Positions 33,536 to 41,954 are shown, counted from the stretch's first letter. The stretch is 44,171 bases of DNA from JAUSPI01 sp964650385 (GCA_964650385.1 CAZYTP010000013.1:1-44171); one strand, 5' to 3'. Numbers and translations are program-made. Notes: generated by a model not told the origin, from the sequence alone.

Positions 33536-34525
33536 GTGGATTTTCCTGCTTTTTCACTGGATACTTCATCGCTGGAGGAAGCAAAACAGCCGGATACGGC
33601 AGTTACCTATGATCTTATCATCCTTGGGGGAGGGCCGGCAGCAATGAGCGCAGCGGTCTATGCCGCCCGAAAAATGATAAACGTCGCCATTATTACCAGG
33701 GATTTTGGAGGACAGGTAAGGGAAACTTCCGAGGTTGAGAATTGGCTCGGTTTTCAAAACATAAATGCTAAGGACCTCGTTGATATGTTTTATGAACATG
33801 TTAAAAGTTTTGATCTTCCCGTTAGCCTCGGACACGCTTCTACCGAAGTCAAAAAAGTATCTGATGCCTTTAAGGTTTATATGGATGACGGCACCCTTTA
33901 TACAAGCCGGACATTGATCCTTGCAACCGGCAAACACCACCGCCGGCTGAACGTGCCCGGAGAAAAAGAGTTGGCAGGAAGAGGTGTAGCCTATTGTGCT
34001 ACCTGTGACGCCCCGTTTTATGAGGGGAAAAAGGTAGTAGTGGCCGGTGGCGGCAATTCGGCTTTTACGACGGCAGTGGACCTGTTGAAAGTAAACGCAG
34101 AAATTACCCTTGTAAATTTCATGAAAGGATGGGGGGCGGATGCGGCTCTTCAGGAACGATTGAAAAAGTCTGATAAAGTAAGCTTACTCGATTACTGCCA
34201 GGTTGTGAGGATCGAAGGCGTGGATGAGGTGACTGCGGTCGTCGTAAAGGACATGGAGACCGAAAAGGAAGAGAAACTCGATGCAAACGGGGTCTTCGTG
34301 GAAATAGGGCATCTGCCCAACAGCAAACTGGTCAAGGACCTCGCCGAATTAAATGATAAAGGCGAAGTGATCGTGGATTGTTCCTGTAAAACGAGCGTGG
34401 AAGGTCTTTTTGGTGCCGGTGATGTTACGACCGTTTCTCATAAGCAGATTGTAATCTCCGCCGGTGAGGGGGCAAAGGCCGCTCTATCTGCTTATGATTA
34501 CCTTATCGACAAATTATTGATTTGA
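33536..34525 (+). CDS. Thioredoxin reductase/AhpF-like flavoprotein
   Basis: This 329-residue FAD disulfide reductase has FAD-binding LGGGPAAMSAA (30-40), active-site C154-A-T-C157, second nucleotide site GGGNSAFTTA and the closing GAGDVT motif. The usual NADPH-binding HRR-x-x-x-R of thioredoxin reductases is replaced by VNFMKGWGADAALQ, which resembles the NADH-type segment of AhpF. It probably reduces the disulfide oxidoreductase encoded next. I take the GTG at 33536 because AGAGAGG lies 7 bases upstream; an ATG at 33497 without such a signal would add 13 residues. Confidence 0.88.
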   Translation: MDFPAFSLDTSSLEEAKQPDTAVTYDLIILGGGPAAMSAAVYAARKMINVAIITRDFGGQVRETSEVENWLGFQNINAKDLVDMFYEHVKSFDLPVSLGHASTEVKKVSDAFKVYMDDGTLYTSRTLILATGKHHRRLNVPGEKELAGRGVAYCATCDAPFYEGKKVVVAGGGNSAFTTAVDLLKVNAEITLVNFMKGWGADAALQERLKKSDKVSLLDYCQVVRIEGVDEVTAVVVKDMETEKEEKLDANGVFVEIGHLPNSKLVKDLAELNDKGEVIVDCSCKTSVEGLFGAGDVTTVSHKQIVISAGEGAKAALSAYDYLIDKLLI

Positions 34526-34537
34526 GGAGGTGATACC

Positions 34538-35182
34538 ATGGGAATGGTTAAAGAAAAAGACAGAGAGAAACTGACAACCGCGTTTAATAAAATGGAAAAC
34601 GGTGTTAAAATTGTTATGTTTACCCAGGAGACGGAGTGCCCGCGCTGTGAAATGACCAGGAATGTGCTTGAGGAAATTTCCAGCCTTTCGGACAAACTTT
34701 CTCTTGAGGTGTACGACTTTGTTACCGACACAGATTTTGTGAAGAAGTACGGAGTTGACAAAATTCCGGCTACCGCTCTCGTAGGTGATAAGGACTATGG
34801 TATACGCTTTTACGGTTTTCCTGCCGGTTACGAGTTTACAGCTTTGATAGAGGATATTGTGGACGTGGGGAAAAGGAATCCCGGCCTGAGCGCGGAAGCG
34901 ATGACCGAACTGGCCAAAGTTGATAGACCAGTGCATATACAGGTCATAATTTCTTCTACCTGACCCTATTGTCCAGGTGCAGTTCGCACCGCCCATAAAG
35001 TTGCCATGGCAAGTGATTATATTACCGCCGATATGGTGGAAAGCTCACTATTTCCTTTCCTGGTAGTTAAGTACAATGTGCACGGTGTGCCTCATACCGT
35101 AATCAATGAAGAGCATAGCATAGTGGGTGTACACCCGGAGATGGAGTTTGTTCAGACTATTCTGAAAACCATTGGAAAGTAA
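34538..35182 (+). CDS. Glutaredoxin-like protein disulfide oxidoreductase with predicted selenocysteine
   Basis: This 214-residue protein has two thioredoxin folds. The first fold carries C34-P-R-C37. The second reads IISST-U-PYCPGAV, with an in-frame TGA at 34961-34963 in place of the first active-site Cys. After the TGA the fold continues for 72 codons with the cis-Pro loop VHGVPHTVI and a proper terminal helix, so I read residue 142 as selenocysteine. Relatives in anaerobes and archaea (Pdo) use CPYC here. A GC-rich hairpin follows at SECIS distance. GAGGAGGTGA precedes the ATG. It lies 12 bases after the reductase gene, its likely electron donor. Confidence 0.85.
34976..34990 (+). promoter_or_regulatory. 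Candidate SECIS stem-loop in the disulfide oxidoreductase gene
   Basis: GGTGC-AGTTC-GCACC is a perfect 5-bp stem with a 5-base loop, its G at position 19 after the TGA. It closely resembles the apical part of the E. coli fdhF SECIS, where a GC-rich stem also closes a loop containing AGG. Position, stem and loop all fit. Confidence 0.65.
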
Positions 35183-35292
35183 CGTAAAAAGAAAACATAC
35201 CTTGAAAAAGTAAAGCGAACCATTGTAATCTATCTCTTAACTTTAGAAGATTCACCATAACAAGAGCAAGCTTATGAAAACTTCAATTGCCG

Positions 35293-35400
35293 TAGTGTTA
35301 TGTCAACGATATTCTGTCATTTCGAAAGAGTTTTCACGACTGGGAAATCTTAGATTTCTCCCTGCGGTCGAAATGACATTTCTTGATTGACACGACACTA
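35293..35400. repeat. MITE-like nested inverted repeat
   Basis: Outer arms TAGTGTTATGTCAA (35293-35306) and TTGACACGACACTA (35387-35400) match at 12 of 14 positions. Nested inside are perfect 11-base arms TGTCATTTCGA (35315-35325) and TCGAAATGACA (35368-35378). The interior is non-coding. TATGAAAACT occurs on both sides (35273, 35399) but not flush with the left arm. It lies in the gap between the disulfide oxidoreductase and the rubrerythrin-like gene. No transposase is nearby. Confidence 0.6.
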
Positions 35401-35431
35401 TGAAAACTGCCAGAAATAAAAGGAGGCTGAA

Positions 35432-35911
35432 ATGAGCAATTTCGAAGTAAGTGATATCCTTGAGATTGCCATTAGAATTGAGGAGAATGGGAGTAGTTTC
35501 TACCGCTATGCCGCTCAGATAGCAGAGGACGAAAAGACAAAAAAAATATTCACTTATCTTGCCGATGAGGAAGATAAGCACAAAATTACTTTTGAAGATA
35601 TGCTTTCAAAAATAGAGAAACATAAGCTACCGGAAAGTTATCCGGGAGAGTATGGCGGCTATCTTCGAGATTACGTCGATGGCAATATTGTCTTTACAAG
35701 GGAGGCCTTGAATTCAGAATTATCAAAGATTAAAGATACACTCACAGCCTTAAATTTTGCAATCCGCCGCGAGTTGGAGTCCATATTATACTATCACGAA
35801 AGCAAAAGATTCCTTTCCAAAAGTCAGCAAAACTTTATTGACAAGATTATAGATGAGGAACGAGGACATTTTGAAAGGCTGTCAGAAATTAAGAAACATT
35901 ATAAAAGATAG
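35432..35911 (+). CDS. Rubrerythrin-like ferritin-family protein
   Basis: This 159-residue four-helix protein has the ferritin/rubrerythrin pattern: an IEENGSSFYRYAA helix with E17/E18, LADEEDKHKITFE (E46, H49) and a C-terminal IIDEERGHFERL. It lacks the C-terminal rubredoxin domain of classical rubrerythrin. It probably scavenges peroxide or stores iron. AAAAGGAGG lies before the ATG, directly after the MITE-like repeat. Electron donor candidates are the rubredoxin fusion or the reductase upstream. Confidence 0.85.
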   Translation: MSNFEVSDILEIAIRIEENGSSFYRYAAQIAEDEKTKKIFTYLADEEDKHKITFEDMLSKIEKHKLPESYPGEYGGYLRDYVDGNIVFTREALNSELSKIKDTLTALNFAIRRELESILYYHESKRFLSKSQQNFIDKIIDEERGHFERLSEIKKHYKR

Positions 35912-35929
35912 AGAAAGAGAGGTAAAACA

Positions 35930-36502
35930 ATGAAAAGAACACTTATACACGGTATAGTAATCGCTGTATTTTCTCTGATAATAACCTTACCCGTTTCGGC
36001 TGTAACGCAGCCTCCGGCAACGGGTAGCGTGCTGCCGGAGATAAAACTTACGATGCCCGTAAATAATGACTATAAAAACTACCTCGGTCTTTCCCGTGGT
36101 GATTTTTTCAAAATACCACAGATCAAGACCAGGGTGATAATCATTGAAATTTTGAGTATGTACTGTCCCCACTGCCAGGCAAGCGCACTCAAGGTAAACG
36201 AACTATATCGTATAATAGAAAGCAATCCCGCGCTGAAAGATAAAATCAAGTTGATAGGCATCGCAGTAGGAAATTCCACGTATGAAGCAGAGGTGTTCAG
36301 GGAAAGATACAATGTTCCTTTCCCTCTTTTTGAAGATGGAGATTTTTCCATACATAAGGTCGTGGGAGAAGTCAGAACTCCATATTTTATAGGAATTAAA
36401 ATCGATGACGGGGTTCCCAGGGTCTTCTATTCTAAAGTCGGCGGCTTCGAAAAGGCCGATGAATTTCTGGAGTTAGTACTTAAACTGTCCGGATTAAAGT
36501 AG
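35930..36502 (+). CDS. Exported thioredoxin-like protein (TlpA/ResA type)
   Basis: This 190-residue protein has an N-terminal signal sequence (about 1-24) and one thioredoxin fold with C79-P-H-C82. The cis-Pro is in VRTPYFIG. Such periplasmic proteins reduce disulfides in cytochrome maturation or support peroxiredoxins. It is 18 bases after the rubrerythrin-like gene and 10 bases before an exported peroxiredoxin, so the two probably work together in the periplasm. Confidence 0.85.
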   Translation: MKRTLIHGIVIAVFSLIITLPVSAVTQPPATGSVLPEIKLTMPVNNDYKNYLGLSRGDFFKIPQIKTRVIIIEILSMYCPHCQASALKVNELYRIIESNPALKDKIKLIGIAVGNSTYEAEVFRERYNVPFPLFEDGDFSIHKVVGEVRTPYFIGIKIDDGVPRVFYSKVGGFEKADEFLELVLKLSGLK

Positions 36503-36512
36503 GAGGTGAACA

Positions 36513-37115
36513 ATGAAAAAAATTAGTTATCTCAATTTGCTGTCAGGAATTGTAATTATTTTTTTCTTAACTGCAACGGCCTACGGCCTTTCAGATGTCT
36601 TTAAGGAGAATATTTATCATCTAAAAAATCTCAAGCCCACAGACAGTGTTTTGAAGGTAAAGGTAGGTGATAATGCCCCTGACTTCACACTTCCCTCAAT
36701 CGCCGGGGAGAAAATTTCCCTAAGCCGATATAGTGGGAAAAAGAATGTCGTCATCTCTTTCGTGCCTGCCGCATGGACACCTGTCTGTTCGGACCAGTGG
36801 CCCGGCTACGCCATTGTGAAAGGCATATTCGATAAAAATGATGCCATTCTCCTTGGAATAACGGTTGACAACATTCCAACTCTTTTTGCATGGACAAACC
36901 AGATGGGGAAGCTGTGGTTTCCGGTTCTTTCCGACTTCTGGCCTCATGGCAAAGTAGCTGACAGTTATGGGGTGCTGCGTTCCGATGGTGTTGCGGAAAG
37001 GGCAATTATTGTCATAGATAAAAAAGGGGTTATCCGTTATATTGATGTCCATGATATTAACGAAAGGCCTCGCCTCGAGTCTATTGTCGGTGAACTGGAA
37101 AAATTGAACAAATAA
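36513..37115 (+). CDS. Exported peroxiredoxin
   Basis: This 200-residue protein has a hydrophobic N-terminal export signal (about 7-25) followed by a Redoxin/AhpC-TSA domain. The peroxidatic motif P85-x-x-x-T89-x-x-C92 is intact. No obvious resolving Cys follows, so a 1-Cys or externally resolved mechanism is likely. The exported thioredoxin encoded immediately upstream is the natural reductant. AGGAGGTG precedes the ATG. Periplasmic location is inferred from the signal. Confidence 0.88.
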   Translation: MKKISYLNLLSGIVIIFFLTATAYGLSDVFKENIYHLKNLKPTDSVLKVKVGDNAPDFTLPSIAGEKISLSRYSGKKNVVISFVPAAWTPVCSDQWPGYAIVKGIFDKNDAILLGITVDNIPTLFAWTNQMGKLWFPVLSDFWPHGKVADSYGVLRSDGVAERAIIVIDKKGVIRYIDVHDINERPRLESIVGELEKLNK

Positions 37116-37123
37116 GAGCTGAT

Positions 37124-37933
37124 ATGTCACCACTGCTGTTAGAAGAAGCACTCGAACATCTGTACGAGAAGTACAACAGGCACGAGTTCATTCATCCAGA
37201 TCCACTGGAATTTCTCTATTGTTACGATAATCTTCGTGATCGGGAAATTGCGGGACTTCTTGCCTCTTCGCTCGCCTACGGCAGAGTTTCTCAGATACTA
37301 AAAAGTATTTCAACTGTTCTTGAAAAAATGGCTCCCTCTCCTTTTCGTTTCCTTGAAGATGCCTCTATGAAATCACTTTTATACATATTTTCCGATTTTA
37401 AGCACAGGTTTACTACCGGGGATGAACTTGCAGTAATGCTCTTTGGCGCTAAACGCGTTATAACGAAATACGGTTCACTCTATGCATGTTTTAAATCCGC
37501 TCTCGGCAACGATGCCGACACAATCCAACCGGCGCTTACCTCGTTTGTAAAAGAATTACGTGCCGGCTTTAATGCCGAGAATAACAGCCTGTTACCCTCA
37601 CCGGAAAAAGGCAGTGCATGCAAGAGACTCAATCTTTTTCTCCGATGGATGGTACGAAAGGATTCCGTGGATCCCGGTGGATGGGACGATGTGTCTCCCG
37701 CGAGGCTAATTGTGCCGCTCGACACGCATCTTCACAGGATATGCCTCACATTAGGACTTACAAAACGGAAACAGGCAGACATGAAAACGGCAATGGAAAT
37801 AACTGACTCATTCAGAATGATTAACCCTACCGACCCGGTACGGTACGATTTCGCCCTGACGCGTCTGGGAATCAGGAAAGATGCCAGTATTGAATCATTT
37901 TTATATCACTGCCGGATACGAAACGTAGCATAG
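37124..37933 (+). CDS. DUF2400 / TIGR02757 family protein
   Basis: This 269-residue cytoplasmic protein has the signature FLRWMVRKDSVDPGGW, LIVPLDTHLHRI and DPVRYDFALTRLGIRKD of the TIGR02757/DUF2400 family. Its function is unknown; a distant helix-hairpin-helix DNA-glycosylase-like fold has been suggested for this type of protein, which I cannot confirm from the sequence. It starts 8 bases after the peroxiredoxin gene. Confidence 0.85.
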   Translation: MSPLLLEEALEHLYEKYNRHEFIHPDPLEFLYCYDNLRDREIAGLLASSLAYGRVSQILKSISTVLEKMAPSPFRFLEDASMKSLLYIFSDFKHRFTTGDELAVMLFGAKRVITKYGSLYACFKSALGNDADTIQPALTSFVKELRAGFNAENNSLLPSPEKGSACKRLNLFLRWMVRKDSVDPGGWDDVSPARLIVPLDTHLHRICLTLGLTKRKQADMKTAMEITDSFRMINPTDPVRYDFALTRLGIRKDASIESFLYHCRIRNVA

Positions 37934-37955
37934 CCTGAAAAAGGAGTATTGACTC

Positions 37956-38696
37956 ATGAAGACCGACAAGTCACAAATTTTCTTAGGCTTATCACTGATT
38001 TTACTGTCTGCACTCTTTTACTTCATCCATTATGCCCTTTTTAGAGACGCACACCATATTTTCATTTATCTCGTTGGCGATGTCGCCTTCGTCTTTATCG
38101 AGGTGCTTCTCGTTACCCTGATTCTACATCAGCTGTTAAGCTATCGAGAAAAACAGGCCATGCTGAAAAAGATGAACATGGCGATAGGGTCCTTTTTCAG
38201 CGAAGTCGGAACGGGGCTTATGAAAATATTTTCTGACTTTGACCTCCATTCCGACAAAATCAAGGGAGATTTTATCTTGGAGGATGACTGGACCGATCAG
38301 AAGTTTGTCAGCGTCGCCACGGCTTTCAATAATTACGACCATAAAATTGATTGCCGTCAGGGCGATTTGAACGATCTACTCAATTTTCTTAAAAGCAAGA
38401 GAAATTTTCTGATAAATCTGCTCCAAAATCCTAATTTATTAGAACATGAATCCTTTACAAACCTTCTCTGGGCTGTCTTTCACTTAACAGAAGAGTTAGA
38501 AAGCAGGGCGGATGTCGGAAAACTGACCGACACCGACTGCGAACACATAGCCGGTGATATAAAACGGGCACATGTCTTACTAATTTCAGAATGGTTACAT
38601 TATATGAAACATTTAAGGAATGATTATCCTTATCTGTTCTCTCTTGCCAAAAGAACGAATCCTTTTGATCCGAATGCCTCACCGGAGGTAAAATAA
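37956..38696 (+). CDS. Uncharacterised two-helix membrane protein
   Basis: This 246-residue protein has two N-terminal membrane segments (about 8-28 and 35-62). A cytoplasmic helical region of 180 residues, rich in aromatic and acidic residues, follows. I recognise no family. AAAAGGAG lies before the ATG. It is 22 bases after DUF2400 and probably co-transcribed. The C-terminal half contains LNDLLNFLKSKRNFLINLLQ, given only as a typical helical stretch. Confidence 0.7.
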   Translation: MKTDKSQIFLGLSLILLSALFYFIHYALFRDAHHIFIYLVGDVAFVFIEVLLVTLILHQLLSYREKQAMLKKMNMAIGSFFSEVGTGLMKIFSDFDLHSDKIKGDFILEDDWTDQKFVSVATAFNNYDHKIDCRQGDLNDLLNFLKSKRNFLINLLQNPNLLEHESFTNLLWAVFHLTEELESRADVGKLTDTDCEHIAGDIKRAHVLLISEWLHYMKHLRNDYPYLFSLAKRTNPFDPNASPEVK

Positions 38697-38790
38697 ATAA
38701 TTGAGAAGCTGACGGGTCATGTTATTTGAAAAAACTTTTTGCTAAACTTATCTCAAATCTGATATATTTGTGTAACTAAAGGAGGAATAT

Positions 38791-39801
38791 ATGATTCGTA
38801 TCGGTATTAATGGTTTCGGCAGAATAGGCCGTCAAGTGCTGAAGGCCGTCATGGAAAGGCACCCTGAATCTCTACAGGTCGTGGCTGTTAACGACCTCTT
38901 CGATGTGGAAATCCTCGCTCACCTTTTTAAACACGACTCCAGCTACGGCCATTTTCCGGGAAAAGTCACGGTTGGAAAAAATAACTTTATTGTTAACGGT
39001 AATAAAATCAAGAACTTTGCATTTCGCGACCCTGCGTCTCTCCCCTGGAAAGAAGAAGGTGTGGATATTGTAATCGAAAGCACAGGCCTGTTCCGGACCG
39101 GCCCCAAGGCATCAGCCCATCTTGAAGGCGGTGCCAAAAAGGTGATCATCACCGCTCCAGCACAAGATGAGGACTTGACTCTGGTCATGGGAGTCAACCA
39201 GGAAGCTTACCGTCCCAAAGAGCATCATATTGTTTCAAACGCCTCCTGCACCACCAACTGTCTTGCCCCGCCTGTCCTGGTTATTCACCAGGCCTTTGGA
39301 ATAAAAAAAGGTATGATGACAACCATTCATTCGTATACCACCGATCAGCGTATCCTGGATCTGGCGCATCAAGATCTCCGGCGAGCTCGAACCGCAGGGC
39401 AAAATATTATTCCTACCACCACCGGCGCAGCCCGAGCAATCTCTCTGGTTATACCCGAATTAAAGGGCCGTTTCGACGGTTATGCTCTCAGGGTACCCAC
39501 CCCAACGGTCTCAGTGGTAGATCTTGTGGTCGAATTGGAAACAGAAACCAACACTGATGAGCTGCGAACAGTTTTGAAAAAAGCGGCAGGGGGAATACTT
39601 AAAGGCATTATGGCTTGTGAAGAGGAAAAACTGGTTTCGACAGACTTCAAGGGCAATCCCCTGTCCTCAATAGTGGACATGGAATTTACCAATGTTTTAC
39701 AGGGCAACATGGCAAAGGTTATTGCATGGTATGATAACGAGTGGGGTTATTCATGCCGCGTTGCCGATCTTGCAAACTACATGGCTGAGAAAAGTTTTTA
39801 A
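38791..39801 (+). CDS. gap: Glyceraldehyde-3-phosphate dehydrogenase
   Basis: This 336-residue type I GAPDH catalyses the NAD-linked oxidation of glyceraldehyde-3-phosphate in glycolysis and gluconeogenesis. It has the N-terminal NAD fold GINGFGRIGR, D35 in AVNDLFD favouring NAD, the catalytic NASCTTNC (C153) and the C-terminal WYDNEWGYS. The size and motifs are standard. AAAGGAGG lies before the ATG. It stands alone, with the next gene convergent. Confidence 0.97.
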   Translation: MIRIGINGFGRIGRQVLKAVMERHPESLQVVAVNDLFDVEILAHLFKHDSSYGHFPGKVTVGKNNFIVNGNKIKNFAFRDPASLPWKEEGVDIVIESTGLFRTGPKASAHLEGGAKKVIITAPAQDEDLTLVMGVNQEAYRPKEHHIVSNASCTTNCLAPPVLVIHQAFGIKKGMMTTIHSYTTDQRILDLAHQDLRRARTAGQNIIPTTTGAARAISLVIPELKGRFDGYALRVPTPTVSVVDLVVELETETNTDELRTVLKKAAGGILKGIMACEEEKLVSTDFKGNPLSSIVDMEFTNVLQGNMAKVIAWYDNEWGYSCRVADLANYMAEKSF

Positions 39802-39881
39802 TCGGGGGCCGATTCCGATTGGGGAATGTTTATTCGTAATAGGCCGCAGGGTAGAGGACATTACATAAATAACGGCTATAA

Positions 39882-40964
39882 TCAATCCTGTTCCTTTATC
39901 CGCCGATAAATCCATCCATTTAAGTAGAAAAAGAGTGCCGGCCAGCCACCGAGGCGAATAATCTTTTTTGCCATCCGATGGACTATTCCTTGCCTTCCAA
40001 TTTTTTTATCTGAAAGATAAACACCGAGTAACCCACGATTAATCATTTGATGAAATCTTGTGTTGGGCAATCGGGAAACGCTTCTGTCCGCCTGTTTAAA
40101 AAAATGAGTCAATCGTTTTAACATTTCTTCATTGTTTTCATAATAAAAACAGAAATTCAGATCGCCACCGACTCTGTCCTCTTCCTGATCGATAAGGTAA
40201 TCCAGCAGGATATGCAGCCCCTGTACCCATGGAAAATAGGAGGCTCTAACCTGCGGGGCTACATCGTCCGAGTATTCATCATTAAATGCATAAGCAACAA
40301 GGCAGAAGATGCCAAGAGTCGAACCGCAACATGCCGAAAATTCATACCAGCTCATCTCAGGAAAGCTGTCTTGATAAGATTGAAACCAATCCTTCAAAAG
40401 AGGGACACGCTCATCCACTTTAACGTGCTTGTAGACCTGTAAGTCACAATAATAACCGGCCAGCTCATACAGCACAGAAGAAATCTTATCGTACGATGGA
40501 AGTCTTTTCAGTACTTCCTGACATGTTTCCACAAGCGACACCAGATAGCCGCCATCATCCCGCTCGCTACGAAATCGATAATAATCTAAACACGCAGCTT
40601 CCGGAGTTAGCGCGTGAAGCATCGACTGATGAAGAGCACGAAAATCGACAGGGTCCAACGAAGTACTCCGATCACACAAATTATCAAGATAATCGCTGAT
40701 CGTTTGGTAGGCAACAATAAAACGAATTGTATCACTCCTGTTTTCACCAGCTAACAATCCAAGAATGGACCCACCTTCACAATGAAAGGTTTTTGTCTTG
40801 ATGCTCATCAATGCCTGTTTTTGAAGCTCCGGATCCGGAATCTGCCCTGCACGTTCTTTCCACCCATTCAGGTAACGATGAACATCCGGAAGCACTTTCA
40901 AATAGACTTCTGTAATCATTGTGCATACAGAGGCTGGAATTTTCACCGGCTTAAACTCCTTCAT
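39882..40964 (-). CDS. DUF2600 / YtpB-like terpene synthase homologue
   Basis: This 360-residue protein matches the DUF2600 family whose Bacillus member YtpB is tetraprenyl-beta-curcumene synthase. Acidic motifs suited to diphosphate binding are QTISDYLDNLCDRS (D-Y-L-D-N) and LHILLDYLIDQEED. It is predicted to be helical with no signal peptide. The substrate is unknown; long-chain polyprenyl diphosphates are likely. I take the ATG at 40962-40964; a GTG at 40970 would add two residues. Neither start has a strong Shine-Dalgarno. It is convergent with gap. Confidence 0.82.
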   Translation of the reverse strand: MKEFKPVKIPASVCTMITEVYLKVLPDVHRYLNGWKERAGQIPDPELQKQALMSIKTKTFHCEGGSILGLLAGENRSDTIRFIVAYQTISDYLDNLCDRSTSLDPVDFRALHQSMLHALTPEAACLDYYRFRSERDDGGYLVSLVETCQEVLKRLPSYDKISSVLYELAGYYCDLQVYKHVKVDERVPLLKDWFQSYQDSFPEMSWYEFSACCGSTLGIFCLVAYAFNDEYSDDVAPQVRASYFPWVQGLHILLDYLIDQEEDRVGGDLNFCFYYENNEEMLKRLTHFFKQADRSVSRLPNTRFHQMINRGLLGVYLSDKKIGRQGIVHRMAKKIIRLGGWPALFFYLNGWIYRRIKEQD

Positions 40965-41163
40965 CCACACTAAGACTTCTGACGCTCAGGAACGGACCAC
41001 TGATGATTTGAGATATACCTTAAATTGTGCTATCTTCCCTGTTGTGAATATTAATAATGTGCTATTCTTGACTAAAATTTCATAAGCTTACCTCATACAC
41101 AAAGCACGGCAACGTGTCAAGCCTTGATAGAATGAGTATGAAAAATCAAGAGGAGAAAAAAAC

Positions 41164-41889
41164 ATGACAAAAAAAATATTGTCAAAAGTTATAGTGGTAT
41201 TTGTTATTTTTCTACTGTCAGGCGTGGGCATTGCTTCTGCGGATTGCACAGCCGATTATGTCACGACGTCGGACGGCAAGAAAATCATAGAGGGTAAGGT
41301 CTTTATTAAGGGAAACTTGATACGTCAAGAAATCCTTAACAAAGAAGGAGGAAATGTCATCATGATTTTAAGACCGGATATAAATAAGGTCTGGATGGTG
41401 AATCCGGCAGAAAAAGCATATATGGTGTTTCCAATAGATCAGAAGGAAAGACAATTAGAGAAGTGGAACGAAAAAAGAGAGGAAAAAGCAAAATATCTGG
41501 GTAAAGAAAAGGTTTCCGGCCTTAAATGCAAGAAGTATGTAGTAACTGATAAAGGTCGAAAATCATATTTCTGGATATTCCAAAAATTCCCATTACCTGT
41601 AAAGTTTGAAAATGAAGCTGTATCTACGCAATACAAGAATATCAAAACGAAACGCCTTTCAAAGTCGGTATTCGAAGCTCCTTCCGGTTATCAGAAGATG
41701 ACCATACCTTCTTTTCCCGGAATGAGACAGAAATCAATGACACCTCCACGAGGGGAAGAACAGAAGGCTACAGGTGAGGAGGGAGAAGACAAATCGGCAA
41801 TACCCAAGGCTTCAGATATGCTCAAGGATGCCAACGAAAGTGTTAGCAAGAGTGTTAACAAGCTTATGGATATGTTTAAAAAGAAATAG
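41164..41889 (+). CDS. Exported DUF4412-like protein
   Basis: This 241-residue protein has a signal peptide (cleavage near ASA-DC, residue 26). The middle part (about 30-165) follows the DUF4412/LolA-like pattern of alternating strands, with K-V-W-M-V-N-P and Y-F-W-I-F-Q-K-F segments. The last 70 residues are charged and helical. The function is unknown; a periplasmic or outer-membrane-linked lipid-carrier fold is possible. A perfect 16-bp hairpin follows its stop. Confidence 0.75.
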   Translation: MTKKILSKVIVVFVIFLLSGVGIASADCTADYVTTSDGKKIIEGKVFIKGNLIRQEILNKEGGNVIMILRPDINKVWMVNPAEKAYMVFPIDQKERQLEKWNEKREEKAKYLGKEKVSGLKCKKYVVTDKGRKSYFWIFQKFPLPVKFENEAVSTQYKNIKTKRLSKSVFEAPSGYQKMTIPSFPGMRQKSMTPPRGEEQKATGEEGEDKSAIPKASDMLKDANESVSKSVNKLMDMFKKK

Positions 41890-41904
41890 TGATGTTTTAC
41901 TTTT

Positions 41905-41939
41905 GTGAAGCTCCCCGCCCACAGGGCGGGGAGCTTCAC
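41905..41939 (+). repeat. Perfect 16-bp hairpin repeat
   Basis: GTGAAGCTCCCCGCCC pairs perfectly with GGGCGGGGAGCTTCAC around an ACA loop. The arm AAGCTCCCCGCC is shared with copies A-D of the dispersed hairpin family. It lies 16 bases after the DUF4412-like stop and may terminate transcription, though no T-run follows. Confidence 0.7.
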
Positions 41940-41954
41940 ATTACGAAACTTTTC

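Noticed and set aside
34538..34963. Disulfide oxidoreductase as a 141-residue protein with a separate downstream fragment
   Set aside because: The second thioredoxin fold is split exactly at its active site, and the remainder is in frame with no start of its own.
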